64,000 nucleotides of DNA from Acholoe squamosa (GCA_949317995.1 OX439036.1:23534854-23598853); one strand, 5' to 3'; numbered from the stretch's first letter, positions 46,461 through 59,289 are shown. The notes: generated from the letters alone by a model not told the origin. Translations and numbers: made by a program.

Positions 46461-47517
46461 GCACTCTAATACCAATAACGATTCTGAGTCAAGCCTGATA
46501 ATGTCAACGTGCCATGGCTCTCTGGCTGATGGTGGCTGGCTGAAACCGTATCTATGCAGGATGTTGATGATGGGAAGTTGTGTGTGGGTGACACCCAGCA
46601 GTCTGCAACCCTAGCCCTCCTGGGGGGTTCTACCGGCTCTGTTCGTAAACCGATAGGCACGCTGAGACAAAGACAGTCAGCCAGGCCAGCCAACCCCCTA
46701 TAGATACCACTGCACCCCACTGCCTATAACTGCCAACTCTTCTCCTCCAGGGCAGTGTATTTATAGAGAGAGCGCATTAATTGGGTCTCTTGCACAATTA
46801 ATTGATAGGAATAACGTACCCTCATAATGTTTAAATTTATTCTACCAACTGTCATCCCTCTAAAGTTAGCTTACATATATATGTCAGATGAATGTTTATT
46901 CTTAGAATCATAAGCCTTACTGGCATCCGTTGTATTTCATCACACAACTATACATTTGTATCTAGGAGTGACATGCAACTATTACCCACACCATACAAGA
47001 GTTACAGGTCTTTCACAATAGCATCATAGTAAACGTAAGGGCAAAATAGACCTTTCACACAACCACGGCAGGCGTAACACAAAAGTCACAGACCTATACC
47101 ACTCGATGCACGGGAGACATATGCTTATATTGCCCTATCACAATATACGAAGCCGAGGCACATCACACAACTAATACACACACAACACAAGCGGCACAGC
47201 GCTGTTACACTACAATTACACTAAAATAACACAAGTGTCACTCGATGTCAGGTCCACACATCATGGGGGATATTCGGCGGGCGTGCATCTAAATCAATCA
47301 TCGGTAGAAATTAATTATCTTGAAATTAATTTCCATGCGGATCATCCCAGAGAAATCCCTTAGCCTTTAACGAGCATAAACGAGGCTGGTAGGGGGTTCA
47401 ACTGCAGCGATGTGGATCGCATTTGGTGTGTTGGGGGAGGGGGTGAGTAATAGATGTTTAAAGCCATTTCGCCAGCTAAGGTTACTCATGGCGAGAACTA
47501 CCTTAACCAATTTCGGA
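46461..47517. other. Unannotated stretch
   Basis: Nothing beyond an ACAC-rich patch at about 47155-47230. Confidence 0.4.
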
Positions 47518-47612
47518 GAAGAATGTGTCGGTTCCCGTGCATATGTGCACCAAACACATCTGAGGGGATAGGAAAGAGGAGATATAGACCCTTTTAAGTG
47601 GGCTAGGGAAGC
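47518..47612 (+). repeat. Dispersed ~95-bp repeat, copy 2
   Basis: Partner of 141-235, same orientation, 47 kb away. The match starts abruptly at GAAGAATG and ends at GGCTAGGGAAGC. The 107-residue minus-strand frame 47367-47690 overlaps it and is not supported as a gene. Confidence 0.6.
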
Positions 47613-49000
47613 CCAAGTTGGGAGGAGGGGCATGAAGAGAGAGGGAAGGGGATGTCTCAGTAAAATAAAAGTGAAACTGCCTCCCCACACTTCCGCTGGC
47701 TTCTCCCCGACCCTACACTGACTCTGAGGTCGATCAGAGACGTTTGCCTTTGCTCTCAGCGAAGATAAAAGCTAATACAAAGTAGGGGGGCTTCTCCAGG
47801 ACAGCTCAGAGCCCAAGTCAAACAGCTTAAGGTCTCACCAAACAGCTCATTAGGACAGGATTTACCCTCCCTCAGAAAACCTAATTGCCTCCTAAATGAT
47901 GGCTGTAACTTGTGTGGTGAGACCCTCAGAAGGCGTGTGAAGAAACAATTGAATGTCTCTGATGTAGCTTTATGATCTGATATGCTTCTTTATTCATTAG
48001 CTTGTGGCAGAAATGTCTAAAGATAACCTGAGATCAGTGTATCAGAAATAGATGTTCCGAGGGAATACCAAATCATTTTAACCTTCCTTTAACTCGAATA
48101 GATAGTAATATCATTATAATTTGATATCCTATTATAAGATATCACATGTTCAGATGGGTTAAAATCTGGAGGGAGAATGACGAGAATGGCAATCCACAAG
48201 CAATAGTCTACCAAATGAACATGTTTCGTGTCGCACACTCTAAAGTGCTCTATAGTATAAGAGCTTAACTAAGTGCATTGGAATTTTCCTACAAGAAATA
48301 AGATAATGGGTCAGTCAAATGAGAAAATGGGTCAGCAAAATGAGAAAATGGTTCAGTCAAAGGCAGCATGAACCAGATTTGAATGGATATTGCTATGTAG
48401 GAGAGTGTCAGGAAAACATTGCATTTTGGAAGAAAAAAAGCCAAATTCTTCACTCAAGTGAAAAGAAGGTAGCAGTAATCGGTGAACCTTTCTTTCTATC
48501 TTTCCCACTTGACTCAATAGTGAACGAAGCAATCTCCTGCCTCCCACAGCAAGGAGAGCTTGAGGCTGATTTCCTCATAGAATAGTATGAGGAGGACTTG
48601 TCTTTTAATGACTTTCTCCTCCTGCAGCTGAGCTTGGATAGAGCTCTGTGCTGCTATCCTAGATGTCATTGTCGGTGTTTACAGCCGTATTAATTGTTAA
48701 GGGATGGCGAAGATAAGGGTGGCTGGGTGGGGACTAAATGGGGAGGAGGTGGGGTATGGTGGAGGAGCTGGATAGGCAGTGGTAAGGTGGATTGGAAGGG
48801 GGTGTTGCTAGCTTTTGGATCCAACATCCAGGCGCACCATTGCTTGTCTGGAAGCGACCATCAATCAGGCCTGACCAACCTCCCCCTGCCTCACCCCCAT
48901 AGCACTGGGCTCCCCATTTCTCTTCACTCCCTCCTCGTTCTACCCTGCCGTCCCTCCTCCTCCCCCTCCTCCTTCAGCACCCTCTCCTCACCAGCACTCC
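47613..49000. other. Unannotated stretch
   Basis: GAGAAAATGGGTCAG-type words repeat three times at about 48307-48355 (~20-bp spacing). The 150-residue plus frame 48694-49146 is Pro/Ser-rich low-complexity and unsupported. Confidence 0.35.
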
Positions 49001-49330
49001 CAGCAAACAATATGGCCCACGCTCCCCTAACTACGCTCACCCACCCCATTTCGGCGTCGCCCCAGCGCGCCCTTTGCACCGGAAAATTACTGAGTGCCTC
49101 TGTCAATTATAGGCCCATGTGTCCGGTCACCAATCAAACCCGCTGACATGGCAGCTTTTTGGATGGTGGGCGGTCGGAGAATGCGAAAGTCGTGTCCGTA
49201 TTTTGATGCGTGTCGCCGCAGTGCGTGGACAAGGTTCTCCGCCAGGAGTGGTTTTGGTGTTCCTGCCCTCACCTTTGCTGTTCACTTCCTGCTCCAGGGG
49301 AGTCGATGTGGGGCACGGTCTACAGTACCC
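49001..49330. promoter_or_regulatory. CpG-rich candidate regulatory block
   Basis: CpG-containing DNA with TCTGTCAATTATAGG, CCAATCAAACCCG and CTGACATGGCAGC (homeodomain-, CCAAT- and TALE-like words). Three open frames on two strands cover the same bases, a sign of GC composition rather than coding. Inferred only. Confidence 0.25.
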
Positions 49331-49631
49331 TGCTAGTGTCCCTCCCTACACTTTATAACCACTAGGCTAACACCCGTGACATCTACACACAGAGCCCTGG
49401 CCCTTGGAATGTACTTCTCATTCCTTCCTTCTTCCCTTCTTGGCTCCCACCCACGACGCACTCCCTACCTTTGCTTCTCTCCTCCTTATACTTCACACAC
49501 CACCGTCAAAGTAGTCTTAAGATTCCTTCACCCTACTACCCCTCTGTTGGCTTACTCCAACCTTCCCGACACATGTACTTTCTTCCTATTTCTATCTGTC
49601 TGAGTCTGCCTGTCTTTCTTTCTCTCCCGTC

Positions 49632-49632
49632 C

Positions 49633-49704
<72 letters not shown>
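49632..49704 (+). repeat. (CT)n microsatellite
   Basis: About 73 bp of CT repeats with one CG interruption near the start. The Ser/Leu plus frame and Arg/Glu minus frame through it are artefacts. Confidence 0.97.
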
Positions 49705-49708
<4 letters not shown>

Positions 49709-51780
49709 GTGCTTAGCTCTCTGTGCCTCCCTCCAATGGAGGAGACGTGAACTATCCCTGTATATAAATAGCCAACCATTAGTCTACACCATAGGCATCC
49801 ATCTATTGTCTTCAGAAAATATCTTTTTATTAGACCTCTTTTCATCACCCGCCTCAAATTCGTCAGTAAGCTGCTATCAATCAATCCAGTGTATTTGTAT
49901 AAAGCAGGAATCAGTTTGCAGTGTATTGATAATAGATTGCTGTTATCTCTTGTAGAATTAAAGCTTATCTCTCACAGAGACTGGAGGCGTTTATTTGACA
50001 TTTTAGATATGCAATCCTGTCGTTCTAGCAAGATTTAAGATAGCTTGTTAACTCGGGTTCTTACAACATAAAACATTTTATCCTGTATCAAGACTTGACT
50101 GTACATTTTCACTAGATTGAAAGTTCTATAGAATAACATGTACAGGGCAACCCAATAATTGGGAGTGAAAATATCGGGAGGATGGATGGAAGCGAATGAC
50201 AGTGGCATGGAGAGATGGGGTGGGGCCTCGGGAGAGAGGGGGCGTAAGAATGGATAGAGGCTGCTCAAAGCCGTTCTATGGGAAGAGGGATGAACTGAAG
50301 AATCCATTACGGAGGGATCAAGAACAGGTTATCACAGCCACGCCTGATTTATTCCACTAAACCAGTCTTCAAACATGACTTGAACCCAAGGACTTGGGGC
50401 TAGGACGTGTATGCTAGAGACCCAGTTAGTTTTGCTAGTTGGTGTGTGCTCCAGTCCATAAAGGTGACTCCCTGTGTGCTAGAATTATCACCTGGGGTAG
50501 GTCCTATGTTATCCTATAATGTTGTTTTTAATGTTCTGGTATATTTGTTCTTACTAATTAATAGCCTAGAGTAAGCTTTACATTTTAAAGCCTTTATCAT
50601 CCAGATAAATGGTACCGTACTAGGATTATCATCTTCCGCTGGTCCCATGACAATGAACTACCTGAAATTCCAACCGGTCAGGACTGGAAGATCTGTCTCA
50701 AGATTGTACGATTAGATCCCTTCAATTCGTAGTGGGATCCCTCACTCTATTACCAGTACAGCCCTGCATCTCGTGAACACTAATAATTGCAACTGTCCTA
50801 CCAAACCCTATGCAATTACTACATAAAGACTAAGAGCTGAAAGTGCATTACCAAAGATCAAACATTCTAATTTAGAGGGGTTTAAGTTGTATTGGTTTCG
50901 TGCAGTCGAACCATCTTGAGAAATGCTCTCCCGGTCAGATCGTGTGCATTGTTCCTCATGTACAGTCCCAATCTGAAATGATTAACATGACCACTGGACT
51001 GTTTCTGTGTTCCCTGTCCAACAGTCACAATAACATACAACCACAATACACTCTCCCAGGTCTAAGCACTCTTTGTTGCATGTGAGCCTCTGCAGGGCAT
51101 TCATCTACAATTTCAATCAGCACTATTGAGGAATCTTCCACATACCTTTCATTATTCTAATCAATTTGAGTTAATGGGTAAAAACCCCAGAATCTGCCTT
51201 TCATTTCTCGGGTATTATTAGCTGCTGTGTGATTCATATGATCTACATTTGAAGATAACCCCAAGCTACTGATTAAGTCCATGTCCCACCAAAGAAAAGA
51301 AGGAAGAATGACGGAAAGAATTAAAAGAAGGCACAACATTGACGTTAACTGTATGAGTATAGTGCATATTTGTATAAGTAGTAAATGAATATAGAATGAC
51401 GGTATTTTAGATGACGCTAGTCCGTAAGTAGTATAGAGAAATAGTCCTTTATCTAAGGTCTCAGACTCCCCGCAAGGGTGGTGTATTAATGCTGGCAATA
51501 CAAAAGGTATATATTCCACGCATTCCACGGGGCCACCAACTACTCAATATAACAGATTCAATAGACTCTCCGCCTTTACATCATAGGGAATTATTACCGG
51601 GATGGGAAGGTTATACGAGAGTCAATTTGGAAAACTCCAACTTAATTGACATTATCTCTATCAGCAGTGGCAGTTTTGTGAGAACTATTTGAGGGCTGAA
51701 AGATTCCCTTAGTCAACATTGACTCATGTCTTTTGGGGCCCTGCATGTTGCTCCTTGCTATCCGCTGCAATAAGGTAACA
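49705..51780. other. Unannotated stretch
   Basis: No exon, array or inverted repeat supported. GGGTTCAAGTCATG on the minus strand near 50390 is a lone B-box-like word. Confidence 0.4.
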
Positions 51781-52055
51781 ATCATCCTCCTTCACCAAAC
51801 AGTTTGGCGGCGAAGATTCTAACCGACCACCACCCTCTCGGCTATGTTTATTGATACTGCTCCCGTCCAACCCTGGACACGCGACGGGCCGACGGCGTCC
51901 TTCCTTCGGGCAGGGAGACAGTCGTCTCCGGGCGCCGTGCCCTATGCCGTGGAGGAAATGTAGTGTAGCAGGGTAATTCCCGGCACAGGTAGCATTCTGG
52001 CCATGTGGACGCGCCCATCTTTCCAGATGACTGAACCCAATATCACACACGGCTG
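51781..52055. promoter_or_regulatory. CpG-rich candidate regulatory block
   Basis: CpG-rich DNA between AT-rich flanks, with a 108-residue minus-strand frame that has no motif. Composition is the only evidence. Confidence 0.2.
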
Positions 52056-52410
52056 GCCGTGGTCACATTGTGCCTGCCTCCTGCAATCGGCTGATAGCAC
52101 ACGACCTAGGGGGTGTTTCAGTAAGAGTTATGGAGTGAAAACACAACTAGCATTGGTGGATTATTGCGCTAGTTACTGATATCATTCATAATTTCACCAA
52201 GGAGGTTCAGAATCTGGCTGTATACAGTTCACAGTTTAGAAAGGGTCCTAGTGAGGGTATTTTAGTTTGGAGATTTTCTTTAAGAAAGAATAGTGATTTC
52301 TCCCTTTAAACCTGGGTGATTCACCAGAATAGTGCAACATGAGCCGGCTGGTGGGACAGGGACTGAGATACCCCTGGTGCCATGACACGACAGCCGTGCC
52401 TTGTCCTCTG

Positions 52411-52590
52411 TTAACCCTTTAAGGGCCACTAACGCCTTAGTGCATCATGCCCATTCAATTTGGTTGTCACGATGCATGCAGCCAGGGCTACATCCATGCA
52501 TCATAATGACGCGGCATGATGCTTCAATGAAGTGCTGGCGAGCAGTCATGGGCATGATGCATTGATGCATTAGCGGCCCTTAAATGGTTA
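52411..52590. mobile_element. ~180-bp MITE, TTAACCCTTTAAGGGCC family, copy 1
   Basis: Inverted termini of about 45 bp: TTAACCCTTTAAGGGCCACT left, TTAACCATTTAAGGGCCGCT as right reverse complement, both leading into TGCATCATGCCCAT. The centre carries AATGAAGTGCTGGCGAGCAG. A larger relative is at 60245-60497. Confidence 0.8.
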
Positions 52591-53012
52591 AGGGTGGATG
52601 GCTCCAGTGGATAATGTGTCCTAGTCAGGACACAGTTAACGGGAGCTTAATATCATAATAACTCCTGCTTTATCAGCTTAGGGTACCATGATGTCTTTTA
52701 AATAACACTTTTGGGAACATATAATGACTTAAAGCATTTAAAGCTAAAAGAGAAATCTGTCTGTTTCAGAACTAAATAAATCATAATAATAGAACTGTGA
52801 CTCTAAACTTACACAAGAAGTTGTCCCGCACAGATGATCAAGGTCAGAAAAAGAAACTACTTGCACAGGTTTCCAGCATGGCAGGATGAGCAGTGGGTAA
52901 ATTGTTTCTCACTAATTCGGCCAGACTTTGCAAAACATGACAAAGGTTTAGAGTAAACTATGATATATTATGGTGTAGGTGTGTTATATAAGATAAATGA
53001 ACTCTGGAAACA

Positions 53013-53372
53013 TTAGGCCAAATAAAAAAAAGGTTTGTTTCCAGTAACCCGACCGACCCTAGCAAAACAGGGACACAAAAACGTTTTTTGTGTGGTTTTG
53101 AAGAATTTTGCCCCCTTTTTTTTATATATTTTAAAGAAATTTTTCATCACTTTTTGAGGATTTTTCCTGGATCCTTTTTTGTGTTTTCCCACTCTCTCAC
53201 AGTTGTCATTTTCCCATCATTATTTTACAATGAAATCAAAGAATTTGATACATCCATTGATATGTACCCTAACATTTCCTATATAAATGTAAAGAAAAAA
53301 AGAAATCCGACCTACCGACCCTACCTTATCAAGTCATGTTACTGGAAACACACCTATATTTTTTAGGCCTTA
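53013..53372. mobile_element. PIF/Harbinger-type MITE, TTA duplication, relative of 44961-45222
   Basis: The element (53016-53369, 354 bp) begins GGCCAAATAAAAAAAAGGTT. The right end, reverse complemented, is GGCCTAAAAAATATAGGTGT; both continue into TTTCCAGTAAC. TTA on both sides. The GACCGACCC and GACCTACCGACCC words echo the GGTAGGTAGG words of the 44961 element. The 92-residue frame 53088-53366 lies inside it and is non-coding. Confidence 0.85.
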
Positions 53373-55549
53373 GGTGAAAATACATTTTTCTCTCATAGAA
53401 TGTACTAGGCTGATGCTATCTTACAATGTGTATCTCTGGATATAATGCAACCCAAAGAGGCCCGGTGGAACTGGGCTCAGATTGACCTTGATTTGATTGG
53501 TTGTTTAAAGAGTTAATATTATTACATGTTATGTCAGACAAAGGCCACATTAAAACAGCTAGAATTGGTAAAGATACTAACTGAGACAAGAGGACTATCA
53601 TTACTCTACAAGTTAAGTAGAGGACGAGAAAGCAGAGTGAACTTGTAGACAGATGAATGGACCATGGCTGCCAGTCTGACTGCTGGCCGACTACAACTAC
53701 TTACAGATTGCCTCCACAAGCTTCATTCCACATCACTTGATGTACTTTCACTTCATGCTTTCACCTATGACGTGTCTAGAATCCTCAATTACGATTATAC
53801 CTGATGTGTGTGTTGTTAGCATTGCCAATATAAAGAAGTGAATGTGGAGAAGTGAAGTGTACGCTGGGGGACATGTGATTTTGTGCAAAGAAGCCGGAAA
53901 TTGAAATACATGCATGGTGTGTGGGAAGTACAAGGAACATGGGGCAGTTCTGCTAGAATGGAATCTGTATTTAGCTGGTTATACGTTACTATTGTGATGG
54001 GAAGCATAATCAGAATGCCCCAGTTGCATTTGGTGCCTACTGAAAGGCATGCACATTGGCCAGTGTAGCACTATTAGAGGGGGAGGTCTAGTTGGGTATA
54101 TTTACCAAAAGTGCCCATGTGGGATGATGCCCCTCATGAAGCCCCAAGGGACTGAGCCTCATGTCTCAGACTCCTCCAAGACATCTCCAGATTGAAATAT
54201 AATACCACAGACTCCCTTCTATCTTGGTAGGTGTTATTGGAGTTATTGGCCATTATCACTCAAAGACACATAGAACGTACATATTTCCTGAGTGGTGTAT
54301 CCAAACTTTTGTAATTGTACTTGGTTGGAAGTTATATCTTATGACCTCTACTTGACTGGGGTTATCTTTGCATTTACACAAATCCGTGCAATTCACCACA
54401 TGAGTTAATTAGCCGAATTATCATAAGACATCAATGTATTCTATCTTCTATAATTCATCAAGCCCCCAGAATTATAAGGCCATTACAATGTGATTAACCC
54501 CCACCCCCTAAAAGAGACTTAGTTGGTTCTCTTCAAATGAATTGTGTCACATTGACTGATTGCGGTAAGGATACATCAGATCCCTTCTACCAATGCTTAG
54601 TAGCCAGTCCCTGTTGTCATCTCAGCTGTCTCCCACCCTACACTTCCAGCCACCCTCCATCTCCCTCAATCCACTATGGGAGCCCATCCTGTTGATGTAA
54701 TGTCTGTCTGTTTGAAGGTGTCCCTGTGGATGTTACCACTGTCTGTTTGGATGTTGGGTTGGGTTATCAGTGCCAACCAGCCCCTCTTCTCCCTCCCCAT
54801 AGTCCTCTGTTTGTCCGCGGCCCCAACCATCCCCAAGGGTGGGCAGGCCTGGGTCCAGACGGCACAGGCACGTCCTGTTATGTTGGTCATGTTTAAGGCA
54901 AATTTGCTGCCAGCAGATAATGTTGGAGTAAGGCAGAGGACTCTCATACAAAACATTAATGAGACCGCCTCCCCTTGTAGATGGGTGGGTGGTTAGATTT
55001 ATGGGCGTTGAGTACTCATTGAAAGATTAATTTTGTTAGGATGGAACATGACATGGATGGGGATGTTTTCCTTCTCTGAAATGAATGTTCGGTCTAATTG
55101 TAAGAGCATTATTTTTGCTCATATCGGTGTGATTCATATAACAAGCTTACACTAACATGGTGTAGTTACATCCATTGTGGACATAAAAATTCAGGCCCAT
55201 TCTATTCCTGTGCCGTCTTTATCAAATTGCCATTGCCTTACTGGTATTCTGGAGGAGAGAGACATTAACAGCACTCTCTGCATCCCTCTCATATCGAATT
55301 CAAATAATCACCACCAAAACTACATGAGGTTACGTGTTCATTCATAACTGTTACATTTTCTGTATTATGATAACTGGGGCTTCCTGCTAATTACTAACAT
55401 AAAAAATAAGAGTAGGATATGTCGGGCAACTACATTTATAGAAGAAAACATATGATAAAATGTTTGAGTTTAAAATACTTAATCAATGAAGCAGCTATAG
55501 GTGTTGCAAAATTTCATGACATTTGAAACCATAGGATCAAAATTGAACC
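53373..55549. other. Unannotated stretch
   Basis: No supported exon or repeat. Overlapping frames at 54666-54996 on both strands lack motifs. Confidence 0.4.
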
Positions 55550-56490
55550 CATGGATGAGAGTGACACTAGTATGGTACGTGGTTTGAATACTTCTTTGCA
55601 TTGCCATTCAAAAACATGCCAGTGTTTTCTTTCTGCGTTAATGGAAGCACATGCTTCATTACCATCTTTCTATATAATACTATATAGGTCATGGGCATTC
55701 ATAACACATTTACAATTTTGTAGAATTCTAGGCATGTCATTCACATGATTAATAAACAACAAGGGACCCAAGGTGGACCCCTGAATAACCCTAAGGTTTA
55801 CCTCCCTTTGTTGTGATTTTGCCCATTAACTATTGTACTATGACATCTATGTTTTAGCCCCTTAATGATAGTGGGATGGAGGTTTAATCTTTCAATCTTT
55901 TGGATTGATGTTAAATGGTGAACACAGTCGAATGCTTTGGAAACGTCGATAGAAGATGCTGCACTAACATCACCATCATCCATATTGTCATATAGGTCCT
56001 TAGTGACTGTAAAGATAGTAGCAGCAGTGCTTCTGCGCCTACAAAAGCCAAACTACCTATCATCCAGGATATCATTCTTTGCGGTCATTCATGATCTGTA
56101 TTGTTTCTCTATCGGCCCAGGGCTTGGACCTAGTCTTATTGACGGTGGTTTTTACTGGGCAGCCGTCATCCAGATACTCAATTATATATTATGGAATTGA
56201 ATAGGGAATCCCACTGAGTATCTTGATTGTCCATTTTGAAAAATGGCACCACGTCATGATCTAATAAATATCCATGGAAGTCTTCAGCATGATGCTATTC
56301 ATTTGACCTTCCAGTGAATGTTTCAGTAACATACTCCTCCTTTAACTTTTTTTTTCTGTATATGTAGACAGGGTAGTGATCGGAGATGAGACATTCACGA
56401 ATACCAGAGTGAGTTATAAGGTACACTGCCCCTAAGTCATATAATACCGGGCAGGACATAAGGGGGTCGAGGGGGATCCGGGGGCCCTAG
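55550..56490 (-). pseudogene. Decayed non-LTR retrotransposon (LINE) ORF2 fragment: endonuclease end plus reverse transcriptase
   Basis: Read on the minus strand in order: SGIRECLISDHYPVYIYRKK (SDH motif of an AP-type endonuclease, about 56415-56355); a linker with WDSLFNSII and later DDGCPVKT and PWADRETIQIMNDRK; then RRRSTAATIFTVTKDLYDNM and DVSAASSIDVSKAFDCVHH (RT fingers and motif A); then VIQGSTLGPLLFINHVNDMP (RT motif B region, about 55785). The FADD-type box is replaced by NAHD. At least one frameshift (in the linker) and several stops break it, so it is inactive. The order and motifs fit CR1/Jockey-group LINEs. The 61-residue open frame at 55798-55983 is its longest intact piece. No 5' part or tail was seen. 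Confidence 0.88.
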
Positions 56491-57296
56491 CTACACATAG
56501 CTTTTTGAATTTTTAAAATCCATTCAGTAGAACAACGATTATGAATTTGTTTTGACCATATGGTTCTTTACTCTAGATGCGTTTTATACGGCGGATGCGC
56601 CTTATATGCGGGAGATTACTGTAGTAGATTCGTCAGAACCCAGTGCTTTGGGCTGAGTGCAGTGCCCATGTAAGTCAATAGCCCACCAGCATGATCAGTG
56701 GGCCTATCTAATCTTAAAAAATGCTTATCTTCCCAATAAATTAGAAAACTGCCAAATAAGGGGTCAAGCCAACTCTCGCGGATGCACAAATATGATCATA
56801 ATAGAACTGTGAGGATCGTTGCGAAGAATATATAAACATACATCTTGTAAAATGACAATTCTTGTCTATCGAAGCACTATTTGGGTGTTCCCAATCAAGC
56901 ATCAGAACGAATACAATCAATCTACTTACTCTAATTAGTTATACCAGAAGGCAAGTCGGGTCTTCTTTTGACATTTCAGTTGAATTGCGGTAGGTTCTGA
57001 CTTTTTTCAGTCATTCAGGCTGCGAGTTCCACGGAGTCTTTCCCCTGTAGTCCATTAAGTTTGTTGTACCCTTCTGTCTTTGGGTGGCTTAAATCAAACA
57101 GGAGTTCATCAGCTGAAATGCATGGTGGTCACATTCGGGTCAAATGCTACCTGAACAGCATCAGCTTGGTACTCCTTCCTTTAGTATTAGCAAACTGTTG
57201 TTTCCTCGCAGGGTCCATCATATAGATGGTATATTAAATTAAACCTACCATAATAATAGCAGGAAACCCCTGTAGAATATACAGGCAACTGCCGGA
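56491..57296. other. Unannotated stretch
   Basis: No feature supported. It may include diverged LINE DNA next to the recognisable part. Confidence 0.35.
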
Positions 57297-57953
57297 TCAG
57301 GACGTTAATTCAAAAGGTCCTGGGATTGCTACCTCAGTGATCTTAGGAATCATTCTGCCTCATCCAATTAAGCGATCTTAAGATGAGACTGGCTTGCCTC
57401 TTCAAAGCCAGCACTAAGATTGCAGTGATCTTAGCCTCAGCCATCCTACACCATTCCAAGCAGAACACACTGTGCACAGGGGCAAGAGGCCCATAGTGAA
57501 AGAATAGCAGTGGAAACAGTCCTTCACACAAGAGTGATTGCACAAGCGTTCCCTCCCCCCATATGAGCTATTTATAGAGTAAAGGGTGCAGTTGACCTCA
57601 TACAGTATTCAAGTGCGCTTCATGCCTGAGTAACCTGAAGAGCCCTCAAGGGCTCTCAGCAAACGTCCTCCCTCCCCTCTATATGTATACAGCAGGGACA
57701 TTCACTCTTGGGAGCAGGAGTGTTCCCTGTGAGTGCTCGTGTACTCAGGTGAAACCACTATGCAATTATTTCACTAAGATTGCAGTGATCTTACGGCTGG
57801 AAAAGGAATAGTGAAGGGATCTCAGGACTTGCGTTGGCTGACTGGCCTGCAACCACTGCATTAGATAGGGTAGACTGGCTAGGTCTTATGATATGTGCCT
57901 ACGCTAAGATCGCAGGGATAGAAATCCCAGGACCTTTTGAATTAACATCCTGG
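57297..57953 (+). mobile_element. ~657-bp MITE (GGTTAATTCAAAAGGTCC family), copy B
   Basis: Ends CAGGACGTTAATTCAAAAGG and its near-complement CCTTTTGAATTAACATCCTG. It aligns end to end with 12186-12790 and is slightly longer, because of an insert that includes TAGATAGGGTAGACTGGCTA near 57863. Non-coding. Confidence 0.85.
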
Positions 57954-59045
57954 TTGGTGGAGTAACCCTGTGTTGCTGCACCGGGGGATACCTCTTAATA
58001 TAGCCAAGGAAGCCTCAGACCAGAGCTATAAAGCAAGTGATTAGCCAAAAAAAAAAAAGAAGTTGCTATTCACTCCACAGTGACTCGTTGAAATTCTGCT
58101 GGCATGGCATTAACCCGGGGGCATTAACCTAATATATCATAGTCATATACTAAACACATACACATATCGTAATTATACAATTTAATGTAATATTGGATAA
58201 ATTCAATATCAATGATCAGTGCACTAGACATTTATTATCTTTACTCTCCGATCATCAATAATAGGTGATGTCAAATATCAATAAATGCATGCAAATATGC
58301 AATAGTCAATCAGTCAATAAATTCAATATCAGTGATCAGTGATTTCAAGCAGTAATTGTGACATGTACTGGGAATAGGGACCTTAATGTACCTTGCACTA
58401 AGGGCCCTTTTCGCAGATCTTGTCACTGTTATCATCTTCAAACTCCAATAAAGAATACTCAATGATCAGTGATGTCAGAGAAAATTAAGTGCCTGACATC
58501 TCGCGAGTATTCAGTAATCACATCAATAATCTATAATTAATTATGCTGTCCATCACTGTATCAAATCATATGGGGAGAAGAACGAGGTTGATTTTCTAGG
58601 ATTGATTCAGATTATGATACCAAGTGGGCGGTGTATGTAATATGTAAGTCATATATCGTAGATGAGACAGGGCTGTCTGTAGGTGTATTATACATATACA
58701 TAATGATATATTAAGAAGTATGAGCTAGTAAGTGGGGGGGGGCATAGCAGTAGATAACAAAATGATTGACTGGGTGGATGGATTAGGGCGTGGACGTGAG
58801 TGCAGACGGGAAACAAGGGCCCTGTGAATGGGAAGAGAAGAGACTTAGGTGGAAGCTATATTTTTTAGAAGAGGAGGATTCATGGGCTTAAGGGGTGGTT
58901 GAGTCAGTGTATGTGTGTATGTGTGTGCGGGGGTGCATAGTTCTCTGTTGTCATGGTACCCAACCAGGCGTTATCCCTTGTAAAGCCGTGTCTGCCTTTA
59001 GGCCTTTGTGGCCGGGTAGGTTGAGGGCACGGTGGCACGGTGGCA
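57954..59045. other. AT-rich stretch with a loose ~121-bp duplication
   Basis: AAATTCAATATCAATGATCA at about 58199 recurs with one change at about 58320, and ATGATCAGTGATGTCA follows near 58461, suggesting an old tandem unit. No exon supported. The 170-residue plus frame 58895-59407 crosses a MITE and is rejected. Confidence 0.45.
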
Positions 59046-59222
59046 GGGGGCTGTGTACAAATGACGTCATGCTTTTTTGGACCATTTTGGACCCCCCCTC
59101 CCCCCCTTGTCATGTTTTTTGCCAATTTAGCAATGCTGAAGGTATATGGAAAATTAATTCCGTCATGCCGGGCCTGACCCCCCCTCCCCCCTCCTGCATG
59201 ACGTCATTTGTACACAGCCCCC
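59046..59222. mobile_element. 177-bp MITE with perfect 27-bp termini containing TGACGTCA
   Basis: GGGGGCTGTGTACAAATGAC followed by GTCATGC is repeated exactly in inverted orientation at the right end. Each arm holds TGACGTCA, a perfect CRE (CREB/ATF) palindrome. The termini resemble those of 62658-62800 (GGGGCCGTCCATAAATGACG). C-rich interior. It lies about 0.8 kb upstream of the first coding exon of the sulfotransferase-like gene. No target duplication was clear. Confidence 0.85.
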
Positions 59223-59289
59223 AGGGGGAGGGAGGACCTCCTCTCTGTGGAGGGGCATCAATACAAAATACCCCATCACTCGTCCATCG

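Noticed and set aside
50340..50460. Possible tRNA-like sequence on the minus strand (GGGTTCAAGTCATG)
   Set aside because: Only a B-box-like word is present; no A box or anticodon arm at proper spacing.
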